Shown here piece by piece: positions 9,520 to 20,276 of a stretch of DNA of 44,656 nt (positions are counted from its first letter, which is position 1; every line of letters starts with the position of its first letter). The stretch lies in NCBI GenBank assembly GCA_027068795.1, contig JAMOMB010000059.1, positions 1-44,656 of the forward strand. The letters run 5' to 3'. The notes beneath the pieces are model-generated. The model had not been told where the DNA came from. It made no database searches and saw nothing but the letters and a program-made list of their open reading frames with translations. Source of the DNA: Sedimenticola sp. GTDB lineage: Bacteria; Pseudomonadota; Gammaproteobacteria; Chromatiales; Chromatiaceae. The position numbers and the translations under genes are program-made.

Positions 9520-11637
9520 TTACATTCTTTCCGGAAGCACAAACCCAGCAACGGACTGGCGCAGACGGTTGGTCTTTTCCGCCAGCTCGCCAATTTCGGC
9601 CGCCGCATTCGCGGTGCCGTCTGTGGTCTGCTGCGTGATTTCCTGGATAACGCCCATGGTGTCGTTCAGCTGGCGGGCTTCGGCAGATTCCTGCTGGGCC
9701 GAATCGGCCAGCTTGGTGATGATTCCGGCGATTTCGTTGGATACTTTCTCGATTTCCTGCAATGCCGCACCTGCATCCTCGGCCAGACCGGCTCCGCTGA
9801 CCACCTCCGTGGTACTGGCTTCCATGGAGCTGACCGCCTCGTTGGTATCCGCCTGGATGGTTTGCACCAGCGCCTCGATCTGCTTGGTTGCATTGGCGGA
9901 GCGTTCCGCAAGGCGCTGCACTTCGTCCGCAACTACCGCAAAACCACGACCGGCCTCACCCGCCATCGCCGCCTGCATGGCGGCATTCAACGCCAGGATG
10001 TTGGTCTGGTCCGCAATATCCTCGATCAGCTCTACGATGTTACCGATCTCCTGGGAACTCTCACCAAGACGCTTGATCCGCTTGGAGGTTTCCTGGATCT
10101 GCTCGCGGATATTGTCCATGCCGTTGATGGTGCGGCGCACCGCTTCACCACCCTTGGAGGCCAGTTCCACCGAGTTTTCCGCAACCTGCGCAGACTCTGT
10201 AGCATTGTTCGACATGTCTTCAAGAGCCACCGTCATCTTGTCGATGGTGGAGCTGGCTCCTGTGATCTGTTCACGCTGATGCTCGGCGGCATCCGCCAGA
10301 TGCATGATGGTGGCCTGGGTATCTTGCGCAGAAGCGGATACTTCTTCTGTGGTCTGGTTGATGGACTCAACCACTTCGCGCATGGCTTCAATCGCATAGT
10401 TGATGGAGTCGGCAATAGCCCCGGTAATATCTTCCGTTACCGTAGCCTGCACCGACAGGTCACCGTCCGCCAGGTCGCCCATCTCATCCAGGAGGCGGCG
10501 AATCGCTTCCTGGTTTCTCTGGTATTGCTCAGCAGTAATTTGCTCACGCTTGCGCGCCTGGCCAATCAAAACCAAGCCGAGCAAGACCAGCAATACCGGA
10601 ATAAGGGCGCCCAGTGCGGTCACCAAGGTTGTGTTGATGGAAATGCCAGCAACCTTCATGTTTCCGGCCTCGGTGCCATAGAGCCGGATAAGCTCGCGAG
10701 CTTCTTCCGCCACCTTGTCGGAAGACAGGGCAAGCTGGTTTGGCACATCCATATCCGGCAGCACTTCGCCCTCGGCCAGCGCTTCTTGGGCCATTTCCGT
10801 CATGCCTACTTCCCCGATGGCTTCCAGCGCCGGCAGCACATTCGAGATCATGCTAAGGATCACGCCCAGAGATTCGTCGATGTCCCCGAGAATGGCTTTT
10901 GCTTCCAATAGCTGCTCTTTCAGATTTTCATCCTCAACCGCTTCAATTCCCAAAGCGGCGCTGCCATCAACCAGTGCATTGACCACGGTTTTCAGTTCAT
11001 CCACATCCTGTGTCAGCTGGTCCACGGCAAGGGCGGTCGTTGCGCCCCCGGCCAGCACTTCTTTCAGAGATGAATTGATACGCTGGGTCAGAAACAGCTG
11101 CCGGGAAGCATAAAACACCTGCGTCGGCGTGGCCTTGCCTTCCACCAGGGCATTGGTAACGCCAGAGGACACCTCCAGCAAATCCGGCAAGGTGTCCCGA
11201 ATTGCAGTGATGATTTCATTCACCGACAAAATCGCCTCCTTGTTGTCGAGAATGGCATCCACATGCGAGCGCAGCTCCAGCCAGGCGTTTTCCAGCTTGC
11301 GCAGCTGCGGCTGCATGGCTTCAGGCGAAGGCGGCAAATCCAGCTCAGGCTGGCCGTTCTTCAAGGCATCCAGTAACTGAGAAAAACGGCTTGTGGATTC
11401 CCGCACACGGGAGAACGAGGCTTCCTTGCCGCTCGCGGCTTCGGTTGCATATTTGGCAATTCGGTGCGCGAGCACCTGTTGCTCGGAAGCATACAGAATG
11501 TATTTTTCCACATGTGCAGTGTGCTTTGCCCAGGCAACAAAAGCCAAGACGCCCGCCACCAAGGACGCAATCAGCAACACGGAAAGCAGTGGGACCAATG
11601 CCGACCGGCTGGATCCTTTTTTTGCTCTAGCTACCAT
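9520..11637 (-). CDS. pilJ: Methyl-accepting chemotaxis protein PilJ
   Basis: 705 aa; N-terminal TM, HAMP-like segment, MCP hairpin signature [42 protein letters not shown]; between pilI and chpA. Confidence 0.95.
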   Translation of the reverse strand: MVARAKKGSSRSALVPLLSVLLIASLVAGVLAFVAWAKHTAHVEKYILYASEQQVLAHRIAKYATEAASGKEASFSRVRESTSRFSQLLDALKNGQPELDLPPSPEAMQPQLRKLENAWLELRSHVDAILDNKEAILSVNEIITAIRDTLPDLLEVSSGVTNALVEGKATPTQVFYASRQLFLTQRINSSLKEVLAGGATTALAVDQLTQDVDELKTVVNALVDGSAALGIEAVEDENLKEQLLEAKAILGDIDESLGVILSMISNVLPALEAIGEVGMTEMAQEALAEGEVLPDMDVPNQLALSSDKVAEEARELIRLYGTEAGNMKVAGISINTTLVTALGALIPVLLVLLGLVLIGQARKREQITAEQYQRNQEAIRRLLDEMGDLADGDLSVQATVTEDITGAIADSINYAIEAMREVVESINQTTEEVSASAQDTQATIMHLADAAEHQREQITGASSTIDKMTVALEDMSNNATESAQVAENSVELASKGGEAVRRTINGMDNIREQIQETSKRIKRLGESSQEIGNIVELIEDIADQTNILALNAAMQAAMAGEAGRGFAVVADEVQRLAERSANATKQIEALVQTIQADTNEAVSSMEASTTEVVSGAGLAEDAGAALQEIEKVSNEIAGIITKLADSAQQESAEARQLNDTMGVIQEITQQTTDGTANAAAEIGELAEKTNRLRQSVAGFVLPERM

Positions 11638-11797
11638 TTCTCAATACCCCATTTATTGTGAGCCTGACTCACCCAACCAAGTTATTCGCCCGGCCATCTC
11701 TACATGGCGGGTCAATATTGTTTACCTTGCGACATCACTACCCGAATCAAGCGGGCTTTATTTCTGCTTACTGCGACGCTACCGAGTGCGCCTACCC

Positions 11798-12352
11798 TTA
11801 TGAAGCGGCCGCCATGAAGTGCTCATCATTGGCCAGCGCCGCCATGCTGAAAACCGGCCAAACACCGTCATCCAGCCCAAACACGTCGTAAACATACCGC
11901 CCAAGAGATCCATCAAAATGCGCATCTGCAATCTGCTTGCTCACCGGCAGGTGGCGCATGCCGAGAACAGAGGAAACCAGCAAGCCCGTGGAAGCCCCCC
12001 GGTTGCGGATCACCAGTACGCGGGACTGATCGTTTACCATTACCGCTCCACCGCCGATGAACTGCTGCAGATCAACGATGGGAAGCAGCTCTCCGCGAAT
12101 ATTCGCCAAGCCCAGCATCCAGCTTTTGGTTCCGGGAACCCGGGTAACGGATTCCGGATACGGCAGCAGTTCACGAATTTCGTTCATGGCGGAGATGACT
12201 TTAACCCCGTCCAGAACAAAGGCCAGTCCCTGCCAGTCCTCCTCCTTGACCATGGTTGCAGGAACCAGCGATTCCTGCGCCCTGCTGCGACGGTCGGCTT
12301 CCGCCAGCCGCGCCAGCACGGCCCGCGAATCCTGAGCGCTATCTCCGGACAT
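11798..12352 (-). CDS. pilI: CheW-like adaptor PilI
   Basis: Start MSGDSAQDSRAVLARL at 12352 (shares TGATG junction with pilH stop); VISAMNEIRELLPYPESVTRVPGTKSWMLGLANIRGELLPIVDLQQFIG is a CheW signature. Confidence 0.93.
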   Translation of the reverse strand: MSGDSAQDSRAVLARLAEADRRSRAQESLVPATMVKEEDWQGLAFVLDGVKVISAMNEIRELLPYPESVTRVPGTKSWMLGLANIRGELLPIVDLQQFIGGGAVMVNDQSRVLVIRNRGASTGLLVSSVLGMRHLPVSKQIADAHFDGSLGRYVYDVFGLDDGVWPVFSMAALANDEHFMAAAS

Positions 12353-12720
12353 CAACCAATCAACTCGCTTACCTTGGCCAGCAGTCTGGCGGAATCCACC
12401 GGTTTCACCAGGTAATCCTTCGCCCCCTGGCGCATGCCCCATTCCCGGTCCGTTTCCTGATCCTTGGTGGTAACGATAATGATGGGAATATGCCGCGTGG
12501 ATGCATTCCGGTGAATCTTGCGCGTAGCCTGAAACCCATTCAGGCCGGGCATGACCACATCCATCAGTATCAGATCCGGCATTTCTTCAATCGCTTTCTG
12601 CACACCCTCTTCACCATCAGTGGCAACCACCACTTGATAGCCTTCATCACCCAGCGCGGTGCTGAATATGTGCACCTCCGTGGGGGAGTCATCAACAATC
12701 AATACTTTTGCCATATTCAA
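12352..12720 (-). CDS. pilH: Single-domain response regulator PilH
   Basis: 122 aa; MAKVLIVDDSPTEVHIF, LILMDVVMPGLNGFQATR, IIIVTTKDQETD, GAKDYLVKPVD. Confidence 0.95.
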   Translation of the reverse strand: MNMAKVLIVDDSPTEVHIFSTALGDEGYQVVVATDGEEGVQKAIEEMPDLILMDVVMPGLNGFQATRKIHRNASTRHIPIIIVTTKDQETDREWGMRQGAKDYLVKPVDSARLLAKVSELIG

Positions 12721-12741
12721 ATTTCCACTTGTAGGTTACTG

Positions 12742-13140
12742 TCATGCTGCCTTTGGAATATGCCGCCGTATGGCATCCAGCAATTCATCCCGGCTGAAAG
12801 GTTTGGTGAGATATTGATCGGAGCCGGCCAGTCGCCCCTTTGCGCGGTCAAACAGACCATCCTTGCTGGACAACATCACGACCGGCGTATCACTGTAGGC
12901 CTTGTTGTTCTTGATCAATGCACAGGTTTGATAGCCATCAAGCCGCGGCATCATGATATCGACAAAGATCAGATCCGGATGATGATCTGCAATCAAAGAC
13001 AAGGCCTCGAAGCCGTCCGTAGCGGTTACGACTTCACATCCCGCCTTTTTCAGAAGATTCTCCGCCGTACGCCGGATCGTCTTGCTGTCATCTATGACCA
13101 TTATCTTCAAACCGGAAAAACCGGCATCTGCATCACTCAT
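12742..13140 (-). CDS. pilG: Single-domain response regulator PilG
   Basis: 132 aa; LKIMVIDDSKTIRRTAENLLKKAGCEV, DLIFVDIMMPRLDGYQTC, VVMLSSKDGLFD, GSDQYLTKPFSRDEL. Confidence 0.95.
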   Translation of the reverse strand: MSDADAGFSGLKIMVIDDSKTIRRTAENLLKKAGCEVVTATDGFEALSLIADHHPDLIFVDIMMPRLDGYQTCALIKNNKAYSDTPVVMLSSKDGLFDRAKGRLAGSDQYLTKPFSRDELLDAIRRHIPKAA

Positions 13141-13598
13141 TGCTGCTACTCATTTCGTCTTTACCATTTGCTGCCACTCGAACAAATACACTTCATCCTT
13201 CCTCCCTGCAACGCAATTCACATCTGAACAGCTCGCTTTCTGTCTGGCAAAATACGCCAAAGCATGCAAGCCGCGCCACTCGCGGGCATTGGGATGGTTT
13301 CTCCCGTATCTGATGCAATCTCCCACTGGTAGAACAATACCCCTTGAAGCTCCCTGTAACCGCAGCCGCCCGCCACCAACCGAAAAAACTCCGGGCGAAC
13401 CGTCCGGCGCACAGTCGATGTAAAACGGGACGTGGCTCTCGCAACCAACTGTTATTATTACAAACTGTTTTTGCCTTTCTGCCTGCAACATAGCAAGCTA
13501 TGTTTTCGAGCGCAAGGCTGATGCTGGAAATCTTTGTACCAATCCACACCAGCAACAAAAACGCAGGCCACTATTTTTTTTTAACCGGTGAATGTAGC

Positions 13599-14549
13599 AT
13601 GTCAGTTGATATCGGGATTGTGATGGATCCCATAAAAACCATCAAAACCAGCAAGGACAGCAGCTTCGCCATGCTATTGGAAGCACAACGTCGCGGCTGG
13701 AGGCTTTGGTACATGGAGTTGAACGATCTGTTTCTGCTGGAAAACCAGCCCATGGCGAGAATGAAACAGCTTCAAGTACAGGATGACCCGCGGCACTGGT
13801 TTGCATTCACCGCAGAAAGAACGGCGCCCCTGAACGATCTGGACGCAATCCTCATGCGCAAGGATCCGCCGTTCAACATGGAGTACATCTACGCCACCTA
13901 TTTGCTGGAACAGGCGGAAGCCCGCGGCAGCCTGGTCGTGAATCGCCCCGGCGCCTTGCGCGATGCAAACGAAAAGCTGTATACGAGCTGGTTCCCCCAG
14001 TGTACGCCTCCTACACTGGTTTCTCGCAACTACCAGGATTTCAACGACTTTCTGGAAAAGCACCAGGATATTATCCTCAAGCCCCTGGGCGGAATGGGCG
14101 GAGAGTCCATTTTTCGCCTGCGCCAGCAGGACCCCAACACCAATGTGATCCTGGAAACCCTGACTGCAAAACAAAGCCGCTACGCCATGGCGCAAAAATT
14201 CATCCCGGAAATCAGCGCCGGAGACAAGCGTATTCTGGTAGTCGACGGTGAAGCCATCCCCTGGGCGCTGGCGCGGGTGCCCCAGGCCGGGGAGAACCGC
14301 GGCAATCTGGCGGCGGGCGGCAGCGCCCATGGCATCGAACTCAGCCAACGCGACCACTGGATTGTGGATCAGGTGGCGCCCCGATTGAAAGAGGCGGGAA
14401 TTCTGTTTGCAGGATTGGATGTAATCGGCGACTATCTCACCGAAGTCAACGTCACCAGCCCGACCTGCATCCGCGAACTGGACGCCATCTACAATCTCAA
14501 TATCAGCGCCGTACTGATGGATCGCATAGAAGAGAAGCTCGATACATGA
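13599..14549 (+). CDS. gshB: Glutathione synthetase
   Basis: ORF 13500..14549; likely start at 13599 giving a 316 aa protein MSVDIGIVMDPI; LKPLGGMGGESIFR, QKFIPEISAGDKRILVVDGEAIPWALAR, NVTSPTCIRELD. Confidence 0.96.
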   Translation: MSVDIGIVMDPIKTIKTSKDSSFAMLLEAQRRGWRLWYMELNDLFLLENQPMARMKQLQVQDDPRHWFAFTAERTAPLNDLDAILMRKDPPFNMEYIYATYLLEQAEARGSLVVNRPGALRDANEKLYTSWFPQCTPPTLVSRNYQDFNDFLEKHQDIILKPLGGMGGESIFRLRQQDPNTNVILETLTAKQSRYAMAQKFIPEISAGDKRILVVDGEAIPWALARVPQAGENRGNLAAGGSAHGIELSQRDHWIVDQVAPRLKEAGILFAGLDVIGDYLTEVNVTSPTCIRELDAIYNLNISAVLMDRIEEKLDT

Positions 14550-15613
14550 GTATTGCCATTCGCCTTTCCCTCCTCTTGCTCGCCGCCACATGGTTGCTTG
14601 GCGCTTGTGAAAGAACGGAACAGGTCCACAATGGCCGCTTCCTGGCATTCGGCACCCTTACCGATATCAGCATTGCAGGCACAAGCCGGGAGCAGGCCGA
14701 GTCCGCCATAGCAGCACTGGAAGAAGATTTCGCCATCATGCACAAAGCCTGGCACGCCTGGGCGCCAGGGCCGCTGACCCGCACCAACAATCTCCTTGCG
14801 GAAGGCGTGCGTTTCGCGGCCCCGCCCTCGGTGCTGACGCTGATGCAAATATCGGCACGACTCGCCCGGCAAAGCGACAATCTGTTCAACCCCGCCATCG
14901 GGCGGCTGGTCAAGCTCTGGGGCTTCCAACAAGATACGATAGAGAACCAGCGTCCCCCGGACGATGCAGCCATCGCCAGGCTGGTGAAAGCCAATCCGAC
15001 CATGCAGGACATCACCATCGACGGCATTCATGCCCGGAGCAACAACCCCGCACTGCAACTGGATTTTGGCGCTATCGGCAAAGGTTATGGCATCGATCTG
15101 GCAATCGAGCATCTCAGGGAAATGGGCATCGAGAACGCCATCGTCAACAGCGGCGGCGACCTGCGCGCCATCGGTTCCCGCGGCGGCCACCCCTGGCGCA
15201 TCGCCATCCACAGCCCTTCCGGGGCGGGCGCCCTGGGATTTGTGCATGTATCCGGCGACGAGAGCGTCTTCACCTCCGGCGATTACGAGCGCAACTACCT
15301 GTGGAAAGGCAGGCGCTACCACCATATCATTGACCCGCGCAACGGCTATCCTGCGCAAGGAACCCGTTCCGTAACCGTTATTCACCACAACGCAACCACC
15401 GCTGATGCAGCGGCAACGGCGCTGTTTGTGGCCGGCCCCAAAGACTGGTACAGAATCGCCAGGCAGATGGGCATTCGATATGTATTGCTCATCGACGGCA
15501 ACAATGTGGCGCATATGAACCCCGCCATGGCGGAACGCATTGAGCTGGCGGACAAAGACCAGCCTGTAAATATATCCAAACCGCTGAACGGACAGGAAAA
15601 AGAAAAGAAATGA
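14546..15613 (+). CDS. apbE: FAD:protein FMN transferase (ApbE), predicted lipoprotein
   Basis: 355 aa; lipobox LLGAC, FNPAIGRLVKLWGF, LDFGAIGKGYGIDLA, NSGGDLRAIG, YHHIIDPRNGYPA, TTADAAATALF. Confidence 0.95.
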   Translation: MSIAIRLSLLLLAATWLLGACERTEQVHNGRFLAFGTLTDISIAGTSREQAESAIAALEEDFAIMHKAWHAWAPGPLTRTNNLLAEGVRFAAPPSVLTLMQISARLARQSDNLFNPAIGRLVKLWGFQQDTIENQRPPDDAAIARLVKANPTMQDITIDGIHARSNNPALQLDFGAIGKGYGIDLAIEHLREMGIENAIVNSGGDLRAIGSRGGHPWRIAIHSPSGAGALGFVHVSGDESVFTSGDYERNYLWKGRRYHHIIDPRNGYPAQGTRSVTVIHHNATTADAAATALFVAGPKDWYRIARQMGIRYVLLIDGNNVAHMNPAMAERIELADKDQPVNISKPLNGQEKEKK

Positions 15614-16491
15614 GCACCACCCGCCATCACCATTACAACGAGGCCATGATCACCATGGCGGTGGTCGCGGTCATTCTGCATGCTTTGGTGTTTCTTGGCG
15701 TCAGCTTTGAAATGCCGCCCCCTGCCCCCCTGGCAACCCAGCCCAGCCTGGATGTCATCCTGCTGCCCACACCGAAGAAATCCTCACCCGCGGAAGATGC
15801 GGATTTCATGGCCCGGCACAGCCAGCAAGGCGGCACGGACAAGGCCGGCCACGCCAGACCCAGGGCCGTTCCCGACCAGCCCGCCCTGAAGAAAAGCCAA
15901 CAAGCCGCGGAAGAGCGGATACGCAGCGGCGCCAAGACGCCGGACAGACAACAAAAACCCCATGTCATCACCACCACCGACAAAACCGCGCGCAAAACGC
16001 CACAGGCGCACAAAACCCCGGTAAAGGCGCAACAGAAGCCGGATATCAGCCAACTGCTCTCCAGCACCCGCCAGGAAATCGCCCGCCTTACCGCAGAACT
16101 GGACAGAAACAGCGAATACGCCTCACAACGCCCCCGGCACAAGGCCATCAATGCCAGCACCAAGGAATACCGCTACGCCGCCTATCTGGATGCCTGGCGC
16201 AAGAAAGTGGAGCGCGTGGGCAACCTGAACTACCCCGACGAGGCAAAACGCAAGAAACTGTATGGCGATCTGCTGCTGCATGTCGCCCTGCGCGCCGATG
16301 GTTCGGTACAGCAAATCCGCGTGGTGCGCTCCTCTGGGCACAAAATACTGGATGACGCCGCCGTGCGCATCGTGCGTCTGGCCTCCCCCTTTGCCCCATT
16401 CCCGGCGGAAATCCGCAAGGAGGTCGACATTCTGGACATCACTCGCACCTGGCAGTTCCTCAGCAACAACCGATTGTTTTCCGGCAAGTAG
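15610..16491 (+). CDS. TonB family protein (energy transducer-like)
   Basis: 293 aa; N-terminal TM, Pro/Lys/Gln-rich middle, C-terminal YLDAWRKKVERVGNLNYP...LLLHVALRADGSVQQIRVVRSSGHKILDDAAVRIVRLASPFAPFP. Confidence 0.92.
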   Translation: MSTTRHHHYNEAMITMAVVAVILHALVFLGVSFEMPPPAPLATQPSLDVILLPTPKKSSPAEDADFMARHSQQGGTDKAGHARPRAVPDQPALKKSQQAAEERIRSGAKTPDRQQKPHVITTTDKTARKTPQAHKTPVKAQQKPDISQLLSSTRQEIARLTAELDRNSEYASQRPRHKAINASTKEYRYAAYLDAWRKKVERVGNLNYPDEAKRKKLYGDLLLHVALRADGSVQQIRVVRSSGHKILDDAAVRIVRLASPFAPFPAEIRKEVDILDITRTWQFLSNNRLFSGK

Positions 16492-16517
16492 GAAGATGGG
16501 CTGATATAATCCACTCC

Positions 16518-17081
16518 ATGAGTGAAGCTTCATCCCTCACCAACCATTTTCTCATTGCCCTGCCCACATTGCAGGATCCGAACTTCTCCCGTACCGTCAC
16601 CTATATCTGCGAACACAGCCGCGAAGGCACCATGGGCATTATCATCAATCGCCCCAGCACCCTGCAGCTCACCGATATTCTGCACCACATGGACATCCAG
16701 GAGAGCGAACGCACGCCCTCGGAAATGCCCGTCTATATCGGCGGCCCGGTGCAGGAAGATCGCGGCTTTCTCCTGCATTCGCCAGCCAAACCCTGGGATT
16801 CCACGCTTTTCATCGGTGACGAGCTGGCGGTAACCACCTCCCAGGATCTGGTCAGATCCCTGGCGAAAGGAGAAGGCCCGGAAGATGTTTTTTTCGCCCT
16901 GGGTTACGCCGGCTGGGGACCGGGACAGCTGGAGCAGGAGCTGCAGCAGGACGCATGGATTTTCGGCCCGGCCTCGAAGGAAATTCTTTTCCACACCCCG
17001 GTGGATCAGCGCTGGGAGGCCGCCGCCAGACTGGCCGGGGTTGACGTCAATCTGATCAGCAATATCGGCGGTCATGCCTGA
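16518..17081 (+). CDS. yqgE: YqgE/AlgH family protein (UPF0301)
   Basis: 187 aa; LTNHFLIALPTLQDPNFSRTVTYICEHSREGTMGIIINRP, VYIGGPVQEDRGFLLH, GYAGWGPGQLEQEL. Confidence 0.97.
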   Translation: MSEASSLTNHFLIALPTLQDPNFSRTVTYICEHSREGTMGIIINRPSTLQLTDILHHMDIQESERTPSEMPVYIGGPVQEDRGFLLHSPAKPWDSTLFIGDELAVTTSQDLVRSLAKGEGPEDVFFALGYAGWGPGQLEQELQQDAWIFGPASKEILFHTPVDQRWEAAARLAGVDVNLISNIGGHA

Positions 17082-17487
17082 AGTGCAGACCCTGCTGGGT
17101 TTCGACTATGGCACGGGAAAGATCGGCGTGGCCGTGGGCCAGCAACTCACCGGCACCGCCACGCCACTGACGACCCTGCATCTGGTGAAGGGCAAACCCG
17201 ACTGGCGGGGCATCGGGCGCCTCATCGAGGAATGGCAGCCCGGCGCCCTGGTGGTGGGCCTACCCATCGGGCCGGAAGAGAACGAAACCCCCATGACCAC
17301 CGCCGCCCGCAAGTTCTCCAGACAACTGGAAGGACGCTTTCATCTGCCTGTACACCTGGCCGATGAACGGCTAACATCCCGGGAGGCCTGGAGCCGCATC
17401 GGCGGCATCGCCATCCACGATGTCACCCGCATCGATTCCATGGCCGCAAAACTTATCCTGGAAACCTGGTTCAGCGCCAATGAGTAA
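17074..17487 (+). CDS. ruvX: Putative Holliday junction resolvase / pre-16S rRNA nuclease YqgF
   Basis: 137 aa; TLLGFDYGTGKIGVAVGQ, ALVVGLPIGPEENETPMT, HLADERLTSREA. Confidence 0.96.
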   Translation: MPEVQTLLGFDYGTGKIGVAVGQQLTGTATPLTTLHLVKGKPDWRGIGRLIEEWQPGALVVGLPIGPEENETPMTTAARKFSRQLEGRFHLPVHLADERLTSREAWSRIGGIAIHDVTRIDSMAAKLILETWFSANE

Positions 17488-18019
17488 CCGCAGCTTCATG
17501 CAACACCAGGCCATACTGGATCTGATCCAGGGCATGGCACGCATCACCCGACGCCATTTGCAGGACAGGGGCATCACCCAGCCGGCGATGATCGGCATCC
17601 ACACCGGCGGCGTATGGGTTGCGCAGCGCCTGCACCAACTCTTGCAGATCGAACCGCCCCTGGGGCAACTGGACATCAGCTTCTACCGGGATGACTTCAC
17701 CCGCATCGGCATGAACCCCCAGGTCAAGCCCTCGCAGATTCCCTTTGCCGTGGAAGACCGGCATATCGTCCTGGTCGATGACGTCATTCAGTCGGGGCGC
17801 ACCATACGCGCCGCCATGAACGAAATCTTCGACTTCGGGCGTCCCGCTTCCATCACCCTGGTCACCCTCATCGAGCGCAGCGGCAGGGAATTGCCCATAC
17901 AGCCCGACATCATCGGCCTGGAGCCGCCCCTGGCCGACGACGAACACATCCGCCTGCAAGGGCCAGACCCGTTGATTCTGGAAATCAGCGGCGACCCGGG
18001 CAACAGGGGGGACGCATGA
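17480..18019 (+). CDS. pyrR: PyrR bifunctional pyrimidine regulator / uracil phosphoribosyltransferase family
   Basis: ORF 17420..18019, likely start ATG at 17480 ([13 protein letters not shown]); [55 protein letters not shown]. Confidence 0.95.
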   Translation: MSNRSFMQHQAILDLIQGMARITRRHLQDRGITQPAMIGIHTGGVWVAQRLHQLLQIEPPLGQLDISFYRDDFTRIGMNPQVKPSQIPFAVEDRHIVLVDDVIQSGRTIRAAMNEIFDFGRPASITLVTLIERSGRELPIQPDIIGLEPPLADDEHIRLQGPDPLILEISGDPGNRGDA

Positions 18020-18990
18020 GCGGCGGACAACTGCAAACGGACGAACAAGGTCGGCTGCGCCATTTTCTGAGTATCGAGGGCTTCCGCCGGGAGCAACTGC
18101 TGCAAATCCTCGATACCGCAGAGTCCTTCGCCATGCTGCCGGGACGGCAGGTGAAGAAAGTACCCCTGCTGCGCGGCAAGATCATCACCAATCTGTTCTT
18201 CGAGAACAGCACCCGCACCCGCACCACCTTCGAACTGGCGGCCAAGCTGCTGTCCGCCGACGTAATCAATTTCAACGTGGACATTTCCGCCACCTCCAAG
18301 GGCGAAACACTGCTCGACACCCTGCGTAACATCGAAGCCATGCACTCCGACATGTTCGTCGTACGCCACAGCGCTTCCGGCGCCGCCCATTTCATCGCCC
18401 GGCATGTAAGCCCCGGCGTCAGCGTCATCAACGCCGGCGACGGTCGCCATGCCCACCCCACCCAGGCCATGCTGGACATGTTCACCATCCGCCGGCACAA
18501 GGGCGATTTCACCCCCTTGCGCGTCGCCATCGTCGGCGATGTGCAGCATTCCCGGGTGGCCCGTTCCCAGATCATGGCCCTGAACACCCTGGGCGTCACC
18601 GAAGTGCGGGTGATCGCGCCGCGCACCCTGCTGCCCGCAGACGTGCGCACCCTGGGGGTACATGTCTTCCATGACCTGGAGCAGGGATTGAGAGATGTGG
18701 ACGTAGTGATCATGCTGCGTTTGCAGCGCGAACGCATGGAAAACGCCCTGCTGCCCTCGGCTCATGAGTATTTCCAGCTCTACGGCCTGACCGCAGAGCG
18801 CCTGGCATACGCAAAACCGGACGCCATCGTCATGCACCCCGGCCCCATCAATCGCGGCGTGGAAATCACCTCGGAAGTGGCGGACGGCCCGCAGTCGGTC
18901 ATCCTGCAGCAGGTGAGCTACGGCATTGCAGTGCGCATGGCGGTGATGTCCATGGCCATGGGCAACAGCAGCGGGGAGCAAGACTCATGA
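18016..18990 (+). CDS. pyrB: Aspartate carbamoyltransferase catalytic subunit
   Basis: 324 aa; [78 protein letters not shown]. Confidence 0.97.
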   Translation: MSGGQLQTDEQGRLRHFLSIEGFRREQLLQILDTAESFAMLPGRQVKKVPLLRGKIITNLFFENSTRTRTTFELAAKLLSADVINFNVDISATSKGETLLDTLRNIEAMHSDMFVVRHSASGAAHFIARHVSPGVSVINAGDGRHAHPTQAMLDMFTIRRHKGDFTPLRVAIVGDVQHSRVARSQIMALNTLGVTEVRVIAPRTLLPADVRTLGVHVFHDLEQGLRDVDVVIMLRLQRERMENALLPSAHEYFQLYGLTAERLAYAKPDAIVMHPGPINRGVEITSEVADGPQSVILQQVSYGIAVRMAVMSMAMGNSSGEQDS

Positions 18991-20276
18991 TCGCGGTAAA
19001 CCTGCATATCCGGGGCGGACGCCTGATCGATCCGGCCAATGGCATCGACGCCCACCTCGACCTGTACCTCAAGCATGGCCGGGTGCTTGCAGTGGGCAAG
19101 AAACCCAACGGCTTCCGCATCGACAAGACCATCAATGCCCGGGGCAAGATCGTGTGTCCGGGGCTCATCGATCTGGGCGTACATCTGCGCGAGCCCGGCG
19201 AAGAACACAAGGGCACCATTTGCAGCGAAACCGAAGCGGCCGCCCGCGGCGGCATCACCACCCTGATCTGCATGCCGAATACCGATCCGGTCATCGACAC
19301 CCCCGCTGTCTGGGAACTCATCCGCCGCCGGGCGAAAGCCTGCGGCAACGCCCGGGTGCTGGCGATTGGCGCGCTGACCAGAAATCTGGCCGGGGAACAA
19401 TTGGCGGAAATGGGCGCATTGAAACAGGCAGGCTGCGTTGCCGTCAGCAATGCCCGCAAGCGCATGGCCAATACCCTGGTGACGCGCCACGCCCTGGAGT
19501 ACGCCCGCACCTTCGATCTCCCGGTAATTCTGTGCAGCGAAGACCCGCACCTCAAAGGCGACGGCTGCGTACACGAGGGCAGCATCGCCAGCCGCCTGGG
19601 ACTGCCGGGCATTCCCTCGGCAGCGGAAACCGTGGCCGTGGCGCGGGACCTGGCCCTGACCGAACATACGGACAGCCGCAGCCATTTCCATACCCTGTCC
19701 ACCGGCCGCGCCATCGAGATGATTCGCCAGGCAAGGCAAAGCGGCGCAAAACTGTCCGCAGACGTCGCCATCCACCAGCTGTTTCTTCTGGATACCGACG
19801 TGGACGGCTTCAACGCCGACTGTCATGTGGATCCGCCCTTTCGCACCCAGACCGACCGCGACATCCTGCGCCAGGCGGTCGCCAGCGGCGACATCGGGGT
19901 CATCTGCTCCGACCACCAACCCCATGAAGAAGACGCCAAAACCGAGCCTTTCCCCCTCACCGCCCCGGGCATTTCCGGGCTGGAAACCCTGCTGCCCCTG
20001 TGCCTGAAACTGGTGGAAGAAGGCGTTCTCGACCTGTCCACGGCCATCGCCCGCCTCACCCATGGCCCGGCACAAGCCCTGGGCCTGCCCCTGGGACGCC
20101 TGGACGCCGGCCACAGCGCAGACATTTGCATCTTTGATCCCGACCAGATCTGGACGCTGCACCCGGACGAGCTGCACAGCAGCGGCAAGAACACGCCTTT
20201 TCATCACTGGGAATTCCGCGGCAAGGTAACCCACACATTGTTCGAGGGGCGCATCACCTGGAATTCCGAATCATGA
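18987..20276 (+). CDS. pyrC: Dihydroorotase-like protein (PyrC'-type, probably non-catalytic)
   Basis: 429 aa; [51 protein letters not shown]; HxH replaced by GxH (see finding); follows pyrB. Confidence 0.9.
   Translation: MIAVNLHIRGGRLIDPANGIDAHLDLYLKHGRVLAVGKKPNGFRIDKTINARGKIVCPGLIDLGVHLREPGEEHKGTICSETEAAARGGITTLICMPNTDPVIDTPAVWELIRRRAKACGNARVLAIGALTRNLAGEQLAEMGALKQAGCVAVSNARKRMANTLVTRHALEYARTFDLPVILCSEDPHLKGDGCVHEGSIASRLGLPGIPSAAETVAVARDLALTEHTDSRSHFHTLSTGRAIEMIRQARQSGAKLSADVAIHQLFLLDTDVDGFNADCHVDPPFRTQTDRDILRQAVASGDIGVICSDHQPHEEDAKTEPFPLTAPGISGLETLLPLCLKLVEEGVLDLSTAIARLTHGPAQALGLPLGRLDAGHSADICIFDPDQIWTLHPDELHSSGKNTPFHHWEFRGKVTHTLFEGRITWNSES

Noticed and set aside
9445-10911. 488-aa plus-strand ORF antisense to pilJ
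   Set aside because: PilJ signature on the minus strand is decisive.
13082-13558. Overlapping small ORFs in both strands of the pilG-gshB gap
   Set aside because: Mutually overlapping frames without recognised homology; only the 13150-13491 ORF kept as a low-interest observation.
17788-20234. Minus-strand ORFs of 397 and 438 aa over pyrB/pyrC'
   Set aside because: Antisense to clear PyrB and PyrC' proteins, no domain pattern.
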